From positions 744,001-808,000 of the forward strand of contig WBMQ01000011.1 of assembly GCA_016630905.1 (NCBI GenBank): a stretch of DNA of 64,000 bases, read 5' to 3'. The translations under genes and the position numbers were made by a program. The stretch comes from Capillidium heterosporum (taxonomy: Eukaryota > Entomophthoromycota > Entomophthoromycetes > Entomophthorales > Capillidiaceae). The notes under the pieces were generated by a model. It searched no databases, had not been told where the DNA came from, and saw nothing but the letters and a program-made list of their open reading frames with translations. Position 1 is the first letter of the stretch. Every line of letters starts with the position of its first letter. Of this stretch, positions 12,042-23,355 are shown piece by piece.

Positions 12042-13414
12042 TTATAAATTCTCATACTTGATCAATAGAGTACCGAACTTAGCTCCCTTGTTCACATCAA
12101 AGAGCTGGGCCTTGAAGCTCAAACTCCAGTAGAACTTGATCAACCAACTAATGGGTAGCATCTGGAAGTGTTGCAAGCTTAACGTCCCTGGCCTTTGAGA
12201 GTGGGTTAAATAAGTATGTAGCTTTTCCCGTTGCAGTTTTAAGTTCCTACCTATAATTGTTTATAAAAAACAAGTTATACTATGAAACAAGAAATTGAGA
12301 TCTTACTGTAATGCCTGCCATCGAAGAACTGGTAATCAGAGACCGAAAGTTTACCTTGGTTAACCAAAAAGAAATCTATGGATGGTAATGTAACATCTAT
12401 TTATACGGACGTTATTATGGAAATGGTTTTTAAAAGAGGTACCGAAATCGACAAATAAGTTGGTTAGAAGTGGGTTACCCAACTTCAAAGGCTCCAAGTT
12501 GCGATCCGAGGTAACTAAGCTTTGGACCAATAACGAACCGCTGGGCTTTAAAATACTTTGCAGCTTTTTCAACGTAGGGGTGAAGTTGAGGTAGTCAATC
12601 GAGGGCTCAATCATAAAGATCCTATCAAACCTGTAATAATATGGGTTAGTGCATTGGTAGAAAGGAGTTAGCTTACTTTAAACCATCTTGGAAATTCAAA
12701 CTATCCAGTTCCACAAACTTGATAAACAAGTTGGCAAAGCTTCCTTGGTTACGTAACTCCTCCAGATGGTACGCAGTCTGTAACGAGGAAGTTGTAACTA
12801 CTACCTTACAGTTGGGATATTTCTATTTACCCATATAAAATTAAAGCTTTAAAATTAAAAAACAAAGGCTACCTGTAAGATAAATATGGGTAGACTGCCC
12901 AATTCCGCCTCTACGATTAGGATAGACAAATCATCTTGGATGCTGGCTAGTTGTAAGTAGTAGCTCAAAGTTTCCACTTCACTGCGGTCCAAACTCTCGT
13001 TCAAGTTGAAGAATAGAGAGCTGGTCTTTTTGAGATGGGAGCCTAGAATGGTGGAAAAGAAACTTATGGGAACCTAAAAGTTATATAAAGTTAAAAATAA
13101 GATTGAATAAAATGTATTACCTCAAGTACGTTATCCTTATTTTTACTGACCAAGCCATTGGGTTTACTTTGATTGGCGTCATCGACTTTCAAGTTACTAA
13201 AGGTATTATTGGAAATCTTGATGGTGGATAGAATATAGCTTAAAGGGTAGTAAAAGTAGAAGAGTAGATGGAATAAAACGTTGGTAGATAAAAGTAGGAT
13301 TGATAACAAAAATTTGGGTAGCAAAGTTAAAAGGTAGTCGACAATAGTTGGGTTAGCGTAGCTAGGTAGTCTCTTGGCGAAAGGTATGGGTAGCTTGTCC
13401 CTCTTTATTTTCAT
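12042..13414 (-). CDS. Coclaurine-N-methyltransferase-like (CFA-synthase family) membrane protein with a degenerate SAM motif
   Basis: Reassembled from about six exons without a frame break. The N-terminus (MKIKRDKLPIPFAKRL) is followed by one or two hydrophobic segments around residues 27-65, suggesting membrane anchoring. The body follows the CNMT/CFA-synthase order: SSLFFNLNESLDRSEVETLSYYLQLA, the Rossmann start SILIVEAELGSLPIFILQ, KYPNCKVVVTTSSLQ, FDRIFMIEPSIDYLNF, LKPSGSLLVQSLV, VTLPSIDFFLVNQGKLSV, DGRHYSRNLKLQ and a C-terminal FKAQLFDVNKGAKFGTLL. In active relatives motif I reads D-x-G-C-G-W-G; here it is E-A-E-L-G-S-L, and the usual E-M-x-E-H is E-P-S-I-D. Family members methylate amines or lipids using SAM; this one may bind SAM poorly or be catalytically inactive. 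Stop TAA at 12042-12044. Confidence 0.75.
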
Positions 13415-15074
13415 ATTGCAAGTTATTAACGTTGAAATGTACTTTGTGGCTCTTTATAATGTCGTGAAGTGTGAAAGATAAAGGTTCTTGGTTTGAACTT
13501 GAAACTTTTGCAGAGGATACTTTATGATGTGATTGTTAGACCTTTGATCCAATTTAGTAATATGAAATACCAGTGTTCAAAATTAAATAAGCTTTTGCAC
13601 AAAAACTATAAGCTTCTACAGCAAATAATTTCGAATAGATCAGTAGTTCTAATTTTCAATTTACCATAATTCCAGCTAAGTGTCAGATACCTAAAGTAGC
13701 ACTCACTTCCATTACCAAAGTAGGGTAAGGCTAAACATGATCGCGTACTTCAACTATAGTGAAAAGTAAGCAAGAAAAGGGGACAAATATGATCAAGTCA
13801 TTTTCGGTCCCAAAACCAGATGATACTGTCAATTTGAGAACGAACGACTTCACAACATCTTGTAGGCAGATATTTGATAACCTGTTACGACTGACAAGTT
13901 ACATCGACAGCAGAGCTCTATTTGATTGTAAAAACAATACGATAAGACAATGAAATCTGCCTGAAAGAGCCTGTTTAGCACCTTTAAAGGATATGTGGAA
14001 TCAATACTCTGCCTAGATAGTAATTTATATCATTTAGTATCGGGCTTCATTGACAAAGCTATACAAATTAAGGACGTTACTACAAGTAGATTGCTTCTAA
14101 ATTAGAAAGATATCGGTCCGGGCTTAAAAGTCAACTTTAACATCCGGAACCTGGTCTTTAGTTCTGTGGATAATAGTGTAAAATTTTGGTGCTTGCTGAT
14201 GTTTTTGTAGGCGAGGATGTCAGTGAGATATTCTAAAAGCGTTGTTTACATAGTAATCGAAGGCAAATATATCTACCCGAAGTTCAGTAATACCATCATC
14301 ACTAAAGTTTGGGATCTGCAATCGAAAGTCGATCTAAGTGCCTTGGGAGAATATGCCGATCTAGTATGATGTTTGGATTAGGGTTGAGATAGGAGGTACC
14401 TGCTTTTGGAAAGTCATGATGGTAGGATTTAAATTTGATGTGCAGATAAACTGCAAAGGTCTTCACGTTGGAATTGAGGCAGGACAGTTGAGTCTTCGAT
14501 ATCAAGTTGGTGGGAGGTAAAAGATTGCTGATCGGGCTTTAAAGTAATGCAAATTTTAGTTTGGAGCAGGGTTTTTTAAAAAATGATGTGGAATTAATGG
14601 TGGGTTCCAATATATATATATATAAGTTTAAAAGTTCGAGTTAAAGATGGGTGAGTAAACTTCCAGCTCCCTAACTATCTCCTAATATGTTTCTTAGAAT
14701 TGACCATTAATAATTACTATCTTCAAAAGCTAAATCTTCTATAAGACTACATATTAGGTGTGCCTATAGCTCTCATTTGAAAATCTCTACTACCTTTCCC
14801 AAGTCCTTTAAGACTTTTCTATATACTCAACTATCTTAAAACTAAACTAAACCACCAGACATCTCCTTAAAAATAATAGTTGGTAAAGTTGCTGATTTAC
14901 ATACATAGTGCATTCAATAAACAATCTCAATTCTCACCAATATAGAATTTAGAAGAAATATTATAGCACCAACTTCAAAGTCGACTCCCAAAAAATATAT
15001 TAAAACAAAACTTTAATTACCAAAAAGTATCAACAGTTTTTTGGAAAGTGCCTATATAGTGGTTGAATTAGATG
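13415..15074. other. AT-rich spacer with possible gene remnants
   Basis: Two short frames near 13759-13953 (+) and 14302-14505 (-) have partly gene-like composition but no recognisable domain and frequent stops around them. A (TA)n run lies near 14611-14622. No RNA gene seen. Confidence 0.35.
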
Positions 15075-17025
15075 CTACACCTTATAGAACTTCTCTCGCA
15101 AAGTGGGTCGAGGCCTTAGGTTATAGGCAAACTGACCTAAAGATGAAATTTTAGCATTTACTTCAAATAGGCATCGTTGGGATTATTAAAAATCCAATGA
15201 AATTAAAAATATACTTACTACTTTTATCATCGAAATCTTCTTCCTGGCTCTCCGAACCAGTTTCTAAACTTCTTTTTTGAGTTGATAATACAGTGTCGTC
15301 AGTCGAATTAGTAAGCTGGGAATCTTTTATATCGGCCTTAGTTTGGTTGGTAGGGTATGTCGAATTTACAGGGACTGCTAACTTGATTCTGTTGATCTTT
15401 TTGGTCGTTGTATTCTTAACTCTCACTTTACTTTTCTTGCTATCTCCAAAACTTTTAGTCGGTTCCCTTTTAGTTGACGCCACTTTAATTTTAGCTTTGG
15501 ATCTGCTAGATTTTTGTGACGAAGAGGAGGAGGAGGAGGATTTATCTTTTGGTTGAGAGAATGTCAGCATCCTTTTGATTTTGGATTGCCTTTGAGGAGA
15601 ATCGGGAATAGATGAGGTAGGTGAGATAATTTCACTGTGGATAATGTTGGTATCTATATCGAACCCATCATTAAACTGCAGGTTGGAAGCTAGGGCGTCC
15701 ATGGGGTCAAAGTCACCGTCGATGTCGACATCGATATCCGGTTCGAACCCGTACTTCAACGTGGGTAAGGCAGAGAAGGATCGCGGCAGCATGGAGATTG
15801 GGGTATTGTAGTGCTTGTTGGGGGTCGAGAAGTTGGTATTTGGCCTCAGGTTGTTGAAGGGGTCGTTGGCTTCGGTGAAACTTTGGGCATAATCGTTTAG
15901 TGGTATTGGTTTGTGGGCAATTGGAGTGGTTTGCGTCGAGAAGGAGGCTCTCGAGTAGGGTGAGAATACGTCGTCGTCCTGCATGTCGATGGCACGCTTG
16001 TAAACGGCTGATTTGGACCGGGGTAGCTTCGTAGGGTTACAGAAATTTTGGAAAAGGGGCTCCACTTTATTGACCCATTCGTCGGTTGTACACTGGAAGT
16101 GATAGTCGACGATGCCGTCCCATTCTGAACTACCTATATCGGTTAGGTTGACAAATATGACTTTACCGTGGCTGTAGGAGTGGACACTTTTGGCTACCTC
16201 CTTAACCAATTTCTTGCACCCAGGGATCTTGAGCGAGGTACCCATTATGATGAGGAAGTCGGGTTTGCTGCGAAGATCTTTACATTGCAACTCTCCAATG
16301 ACGTCGCCTTTAGGGTGGTGCTCGTTATAAAGTACGATGTCTGGTCGTAAAGTTCCAGCCGTAGATTTCCGTTTGCCGCGCCTCTTCCTATCCTCTTGAA
16401 ATTCGAAACAAGCTGGGCAATCTGGAGCACCTCCATCTTTGAATATCTGCGTGTACTTTTCAGTAAATTCGAAGGTATGTTGGTTGGGAACTAAAGTACA
16501 TATAACTCTTGACATTGTGCCGTGCAGTTGTACTACTTTAGCCTTGACCGGTTTCTCAGCCAAGTTGGTGGATAGAGTTAAACCGGCTTCCAAGTCGTCA
16601 ATGTTCTGAGTGTAGCACCTTAAAAGCTTACCACTGTCGTTCAAATTCTTTATGAAGGAGTGGGTTTCAGTGTAGTTGCACTTACCTATCATATCCTTGA
16701 AGTTCCCCATAAACCGGTAGAAAATCTTGGTGCTGTCGGGACTTCGAAACAAGTTGGCATCAAAGAGATCCTGACCACGGATGAAGTTACTTGGGAATTG
16801 GTCTTTTATCAGATTGTATAAACCGTTCTCGGAACGAAAGTCCTAAGTAGAAAAGCTTAAACATTTATAAAACAAAAAAAGTACAGGAATGCCAGCTGAA
16901 CATGATATACCTGCCCCAGTTATCACCATACATCTATTAGAAAGGGAGAGTAGCTTGGCCACATTTACATAAGATTCCTCGTGAAAACTGCTGCTCGTCA
17001 ACTCGTGCTTTATCTTCTTAATCAT
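15075..17025 (-). CDS. HST4: Sir2-family NAD-dependent histone deacetylase (HST3/HST4 type)
   Basis: Class-I fungal sirtuin of the Hst3/Hst4 branch; known members deacetylate H3K56 and guard genome stability. Exon 1 encodes MIKKIKHELTSSSF and the NAD-binding VITGAGISCSAGIP. It splices in phase 0 to exon 2, beginning DFRSENGLYNLIKDQ at 16842. Then come the group-typical GQDLFDANLFRSPDS, TQNIDDLEAGL, catalytic LHGTMSRVIC, a zinc site (Cys of VICT paired with PDCPACFEF), DIVLYNEHHPKGD and MGTSLKIPG. Residues after about 290 form a long acidic, Ser/Lys-rich tail including SSSSSSSSQKSSRSKAKIK, probably disordered and nuclear-targeting. A final intron (donor at about 15220) leads to a short last exon, QFAYNLRPRPTLREKFYKV-TAG; this end is my inference. 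No lesion seen. Confidence 0.9.
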
Positions 17026-18346
17026 CTCTATATGTATCTATACAACCACGGCTAGTCGGTATTAGGGAATTAATTAAGGTAAGGATGATTATAAATAAAT
17101 TTTTGGGATGGAGTGTAAAAGATTGCTATTCCGTTGACACTTCAATCACCTCGACTAGAAATTGATTGGCGTACCCAATCGAAATACACTTTGGTAACTA
17201 GAGCCAAGCACCTATTGGTCTAATTGTAATTATACCCTTGAGGTTGGATGGGAAGTGGTTTTGGTTGATGTTGGCAGGGCATATCAATTCTAGCTATTAA
17301 AAGTGCTTTGAAACTTTGATAGGTACCTTGTACACTAGATTGGTTTTTCAATGATATATTTAATAAAATTAATAGCTGTTGGTTTCTGCTGCAATCAACT
17401 GTCTAAAGCTATAGCGTTAATGTGACTATTCTTTCCATTTTACTAAAGCCGATGTGCCACACGCTTTGATAAAGCGAATGAGGCTTTAGAGCTGGACTTT
17501 AATCTTATATTGGATTGGTAGTCGTAGAAACCTTCCTTTTGAGATCCCTATTCAAGAGGATTTAGGTTGGTAATGCTTCCCCAAATTATATTTTTAGTAA
17601 GTTTTGTAAGCAAAGCTCCTTGATAGCAAAAGCAGTTTAGAATCAACCACTTTTATTATTTGGATAGGTAGGAACCTACTATATAGAATGGCTATTGTCA
17701 AGACAACATGTATAAATATATACTTTCAACATTATATTAATGTAATATATATGACACAACCTTCATTTTAGTCTCGGATTAAATTTCTATAAACGACTAT
17801 TGGAAAAAGATTTACCCTGGCAAATTTGGATGGATTTCAGATTGGGATTGCGAACATTTAATTGATACAAGTCTAGATCACTAGCAATCATTTAAGGATG
17901 GAATGGAAGCGATGGTAAAGAAACGAATAGTAAGGACTGGATTTAGATGACGATGCTGGTATTGGTGGGAAAGACTTACCGGCTCTCAAAATTGAGGAAT
18001 AGGTAAAGTTAATGTCAGGGCGGTTATGAATATATAAGTTTCCACTGATTGACAGGGAATTATGTAAAGTCGTTTATATTGAAAAACTGATATAGATCAG
18101 TAAACTAAACACAAACTTTGAATACATATATATTTCTATTTTTATTGGTACTACAAATTTCAACAAATTGATCTTATTGCATCACCTACATTTAAAGACA
18201 CAAATCTAACTTCTATTGCCTTATCCCAACAACCAACAAAAATGATAAAACCTACTTTATTGACAAGAACTTTAGATATGAAATGGGAAATGCTTAATTA
18301 CTTTGTAAACAAAAGGCTATATAGGTTAGCCTAAAGTTATTGTATG
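17026..18346. other. AT-rich spacer between sirtuin and kinase copy A
   Basis: No supported coding frame. The segment at about 18120-18290 is the 3' flank of kinase copy A and resembles the 3' flank of copy B (21120-21290), so it belongs to the tandem duplication unit. Confidence 0.5.
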
Positions 18347-20344
18347 TTACAAGTCACTCCTCCCTTGAAGGTAGTTATGCATGACCTCGAAGAATCCTTG
18401 GAACGCTCGAAACATAAATTTAAGGTTGACATCCTTAAACATATCCATATCCACCTGAGGTAACTTATTCAAATCCAATTTGGAGCAGTCCACCAGCTTA
18501 CTGAGGTTAGGAGCACTGATGCGGAACTTGGAAGCTAGGGAAGCAACCAAAAAATCCTGTAAATCGAACGTACTGACAGCTTGATCTTTAACGAATGAGA
18601 TACGGTTAGTCAATATCTCAAAGACAAGATTCAAGCCGTGGGTGATAAAGTCCATCTGCAAGGTACCATTACTGAGTACGTACGTCTTGGTCTTATTGCT
18701 GTGGATCATCTTGAGCATGTAAGTAGCAGTTACAATCTCCTCTTCCTTGAAGTCGACTTGGTCCGACTTCTGCAATGCTTTGCAGATGCCGGAATATCGG
18801 CAAGTCTTTTGGTGTAGTGGGTGAATGTGAAATAGTCTTTGGGATTGGTTTTGTGGAACTTGTCATAGGTGTGGTGGCTGCCGCAAAACTTGGTGGCCGA
18901 CTCGGGAAGCTTACGGTAGGCTAGAAAAGTTAGCGTCTTGGGCTTGCTTATAATGGTCTTTAAATGGTCGTAGCAGACGCCTAGGACGCTGTTGGACATC
19001 TCGAAGGAGATAGGTGCACCGCCACCGAGCTCTACTAATTTGATGACGAAAATGGGTGGATTTAGATTAGAACTGGAGACTAGACTGTCAATCGATTCGG
19101 GAGTTTCGATCAGTTTCTTTAAGAGATTTGCCATGATATCGGTAGATGCCTTTACCATGTCCAATACGGAAGATATTTCTATCGGACAAGGTTTGCTTGC
19201 CTTTTCTAAACTCAACTCGTGAGTGACGATGGGAGTAGCCATAGGGTTGTGGAGGTCTTCATCCCTACTGAAGCCTCCATCCAATTTCCGGGAACGTTTC
19301 GGCGATTCCTTGGGCTGTCCAATTTTGTCAGACTTTTCCATCCTCCCGGTTTTTATCTTCTTTTGATCTACTAAAAATGTAACTAAAGCTGAATTTTGTA
19401 AAGAAAAGCTTACCTTCTTCGGATTTAGTATTAGGCAGTAGCCTTCGAATATCCAAGGCCTTAGGTATGGGTTGATTTTTTAGAAAAGGATGTTCGCGTA
19501 GACTGGCTATGTCAGGCCTTTTGGTAGGGTCTACCTGAAGTAAGCGTCGAACAAAATCTCTACTTACGGGGGAGATATATGTGTTATCGGGGAATTGGTA
19601 CCTAGATTTGATTATCTTCGAGAAGAGGTCACTAGTTTTCTTAGATGCGAATGGAGTTTGTCCAAATAATCCTAGATAGGCAATTATACCTACGGCCCAG
19701 AGGTCGACTTCCACTCCATGCCCAGATGACATAAGAACTTCAGGGGCGATATAGTTGGGCGTACCGCACTTGGTTACCCGTTTTTTCCGGTCAGACGTTC
19801 TCTCTGCCGAAAGCCCAAAGTCGCCAAGCTTTACTCGACAATCAAGTGTTAGAAATAGGTTGGCCGGTTTCAAGTCGCGATGAATGAACCCTTTTCCATG
19901 GAGGTATTCGAGAGAATTGAGAAGTTGGCTGATAAAGAACCGTACGTCATCTTCAGTTAATTTGCACCCACTCTTTAGCAGATCGGCCATAGTGAACCCA
20001 TCGACAAGTTCTAGTAACAGGTAGTGGTATTCTTTATCTGAAAAATAATGATATAGCTGGACTATCGACTCGTGTTTCATCCGCCTTTGTATACCTATTT
20101 CCTTATGTAGCTGGGCCAAATCCCGTTCCTTCATTCGATCCTTAGGTACCGCCTTGAGACAATATTGGATGTCGGTCTTTATATCAGTGTAGGTGTAACA
20201 AATTCCAAAGGCACCCTCTCCTAAAAATCTACCCTTGCGGAGATGGTAATCGCCTTCAATTATCTCCTCACTCAACACGTTGGTACTCTTAGGTACGACT
20301 CGGATCGTAGTGCGAATTCTCTCTAAAGTTGTCGTGCTAACCAT
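18347..20344 (-). CDS. PLK1: Polo-like kinase, tandem copy A, one frame disruption in the linker between polo boxes
   Basis: Ser/Thr kinase of the Polo/Cdc5 family, controlling mitosis. Kinase domain (about residues 30-290): GEGAFGICY glycine loop, CLKAV lysine, FIHRDLKPANLF catalytic loop, DFGLSA, and activation loop VTKCGTPNYIAPEVL keeping the Thr aligned with human PLK1 T210. A short intron at about 19370-19411 joins to a linker rich in Lys and Ser. Polo box 1: FVIKLVELGGGAPISFEMSN. Polo box 2: TYMLKMIHSNKTKTYVLSNGTLQMDF. In PB1 the position of human W414 is Leu; in PB2 the H538-like His is kept but K540 is not. Near 18780 one base is missing relative to copy B, breaking the frame between RLADI and GICKALQKSDQ. 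About 3 kb upstream is a paralogue in the same orientation. Stop TAA. Confidence 0.9.
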
Positions 20345-21367
20345 CCTGTTGAAAACGTAGAGTCGGTGTCGGAGCTCTGAAGCTAAATCTTTTGAAAGGC
20401 TTGATAAAATTTTGATGATGCCTTTGCATTCTTTCCGCCTATAAATAACGCTGAAAATTGGTATTTCCCATTCAACTTTGTCAAATCAGGTTGAAAGCTC
20501 TGTTTAGTTTTCAATGGCACAAAAGTATACTTTTGATTAGCTATAGGATAATAAAAAAAGATCTAGTGAAAGGGCAACCACAGGATTTAGCAGCCTTTGT
20601 AATTATAGTTTAAATGTTATCTTAAACTAGTAGTTTAAATTTAAATATATTAAAGACACATACTTTAGTTTTAAGCCTGGTTTTAAACAAAGGATAGTGG
20701 TTATTTGATATAAATCTTATAACTACAGATTGAATCTAGTAAAGATAAGTATCATTTTTAATACAAGCATCCAAGGCTTATTATCAGTAATCTATTATTA
20801 TGTATATTGATTAGTGAAAATTTTTTGTTCATCCAAATAACTATTGGTAGCTACTTGTATCAAATTGATGTCTATCAATCACCTTCGACATTAAACTCAA
20901 GGCCAAGCAATTGGAAATATGAAGTTAACATAAACAGCTACTAATAACCAATATATACTAACGTTTTAAAATATATATTACGACTATTAAAGTAGATGAC
21001 TTTCTTATATTACGAGAATTTAGCTTAGTACTTATATAGGACATGTTAAAATATTAACATACTTTGGTGATATATATAGTATCGTTATAAAAATTAATTT
21101 GCTTACCACAAGTCACCAAACTGAGCATTAGTTTCCAAATATATCTCTATATTTTTATTACTATTGCAACTTTCTATAAACCATTTTCGATCACACCATC
21201 CACATTTAAAGGTATTCATTCAACTTCTGCTATACTCCCCAACAAATACATAAAACTGATACAACAAACTTTATTTACAGATCACAGGAACGAAATAAAA
21301 CTAGGGTTAGTTACTTGGATTTTTAGGATGGTACCTACGTTAGTACTTTGTGACTATCAGCCCAACA
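20345..21367. other. Spacer between tandem kinase copies
   Basis: Holds the upstream region of copy A and the 3' flank of copy B. The latter (about 21120-21290) shares blocks such as ACATTTAAAG, AACTTCT and ACTTTATT in the same order with the 3' flank of copy A. No other gene. Confidence 0.55.
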
Positions 21368-23355
21368 TCAGTCTCTTTTCCCCTTTTGGTAGTTATGCAG
21401 TACCTCGAAGCAGCCTTGAAAAAGTTGGAACAAGACTTTAATACTCACTCCCTTGAACGGAGTCAGATCTACAAAAGGTAGCTTATTCAAATCGAGTTTG
21501 GAGCAATCTACATTTCTTCGAAGGTTGGAAGCACTTATCGTCAACTTGGAAGCTAGGGCGGCGATGAGAAAGGTCTGTAAATCAAAGGTGAATATGACTT
21601 GGTCTTTGATGAAGCAGATGCGGTTGGTCGTTACCTCAAGCACCAGGTCCAAATTGTGGGTGGGGAAGTGCATCTGTAGTGTGCCATTACTGAGCACGTA
21701 CATCTTACATTTGGTGCTGTGGATGATCTTGACCATGTAGGTCGCTATTGATATATCCTCCTCTTTGAATTCGACATAGGTGGAGTCTTCGATAACTCTA
21801 CAGATGCCGTCTTGGCCGGAAAGCCGTCTAGTATACTGGTTGAAGGTGAAGTAGTCTTTGGGGTTGGTTTTGTGGAACTGGTCGTAGGTGTGGTGGCTAC
21901 CGTTGAGCTTGGTTGTAGAATCGGGAAACCTATGGTAGGTAAGGAAAGTTAAGGTTCGGGGACCTACTGATGGTCGTTTTGAAGGTGTCGTGGCAGACAC
22001 CCAGAATCCCATTGGACATCTGAAAGGAAATAAAAGCACCACCACCGAACTCTGCAAGCTTGATGACAAAGGTGGGTGGACTTAAAGTGGAGTTGGTGGT
22101 ATGGCTGGCAATTGCTTCAGGAGTTTCGACCAGCTTCTTCAAGGTACTGGTCATGATATCGGTGCATGCTTTGACCATGTCTAATACCGAAGCTATTTTT
22201 AGTGCACAGGACTTGCTTACTTTTTCAAGGCTCGGTTCTTGAGTGCTCATAGGGGTGAAGAGGGAGTGTTGGAGATCTTCATCTCGACTGTATCCTCCAT
22301 CAAGCTTCCGAAATCGTTTGTTGGATTCCCTCGGTTGCTCGACTCGATCAATTCTTTCATTTTTGGCTTGCTTGGGTTCTAATAAAAATGTTATTAAGGC
22401 AAGTCTTTTCAAAGGAAAGTTTACCTCTTTCAGACTCGACGATGGGTACTAACTTTCGAATATCTAGGGCTTTAGGTATAGGTTGGTTTTTTAAGAAAGC
22501 ATGTTCGCGTAGGTCGGCAATGTCGGGCCTTTTCGTAGGGTCTACCTGAAGCAACCGTCTTATGAAATCTCTACCAACCGAGGATACGTAAACGCCGTCG
22601 GGGAATTGATACCTAGACCTGACTATCCTTGCAAAGATATCGTTGTTCTGCTTGGATGCGAAAGGAGCCTCTCCGAACAATCCAAGATAAGCGATGACAC
22701 CTACGGCCCAAAGATCGACTTCGGCTCCATGCCCAGATTCCATCAGGACTTCAGGTGCGATGTAGTTGGGGGTACCGCATTTCGTCATTCGTTGTTTCCT
22801 GTCGGTTGTGATAGCTGCTGAAAGCCCAAAGTCCCCAAGCTTTACCTGGCAGTCGAATGTCAAGAATAGGTTGGCTGGTTTCAAGTCGCGATGAATATAA
22901 CCTTGCTCATGCAAGTACTCGAGAGAATTTAGAAGTTGGTTGATCAAGAATCGTACTTCACCCTCAGATAATTTGCAACCACGCTTCAATAAATCTCTCA
23001 TGGTGAAGCCGTCGACAAGCTCTAACAAAAGGTAAAAGTAATCTTTGTCGGAAAAGCTATGATAAAGCTGTACGATGGAGTCGTGTTTCATCTTCTTTTG
23101 TATCTTAATTTCATTGTGCAACTGCTTTAAATCACGTTCCCGCATGCGTTCTTTAGGCACTGCTTTGAGACAGTATTGGATGTCCGTCTTGAGGTCAATG
23201 TAACTGTAGCAGATGCCGAAAGCACCTTCTCCTAAAAATCGGCCCTTCTGTAGGTGGTAATCGCCCTCAATAATTTCTTCATTCAGTGTATGGGTACTTC
23301 TAGGCACGACTTGGAACGTAGAGCGAATTCTCTCTAATGTTGTTGTGCTAACCAT
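21368..23355 (-). CDS. PLK1: Polo-like kinase, tandem copy B, one frame disruption before the end of polo box 1
   Basis: Paralogue of copy A with the same exon plan. Kinase domain: GEGAFGICY, CLKAVPKERM, YIHRDLKPANLF, DFGLSAAIT, MTKCGTPNYIAPEVL. The intron at about 22379-22425 leads to EPKQAKNERIDRVEQPRE. Polo box 1: FVIKLAEFGGGAFISFQMSNGILGVC. Polo box 2: TYMVKIIHSTKCKMYVLSNGTLQMHF. Near 21960 one extra base separates KTTIS from PRTLTFLTYHRFP; removing a T in AGGTCCCC restores the frame seen in copy A. Unlike copy A, the linker DGICRVIEDSTYVEFKEED is intact, so each copy is broken in a different place. W414 of human PLK1 is again replaced (Leu). Stop TGA. Confidence 0.9.

Noticed and set aside
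12360..12614. CNMT-like exon continuing as FGTSFKNHFHNNVR
   Set aside because: A GTACCT...AATAG intron fits better and restores the family sequence VTLPSIDFFLVNQGKLSV.
15293..15556. An 87-codon plus-strand frame ending in a poly-Glu run
   Set aside because: It is antisense to the Ser-rich tail of the sirtuin.
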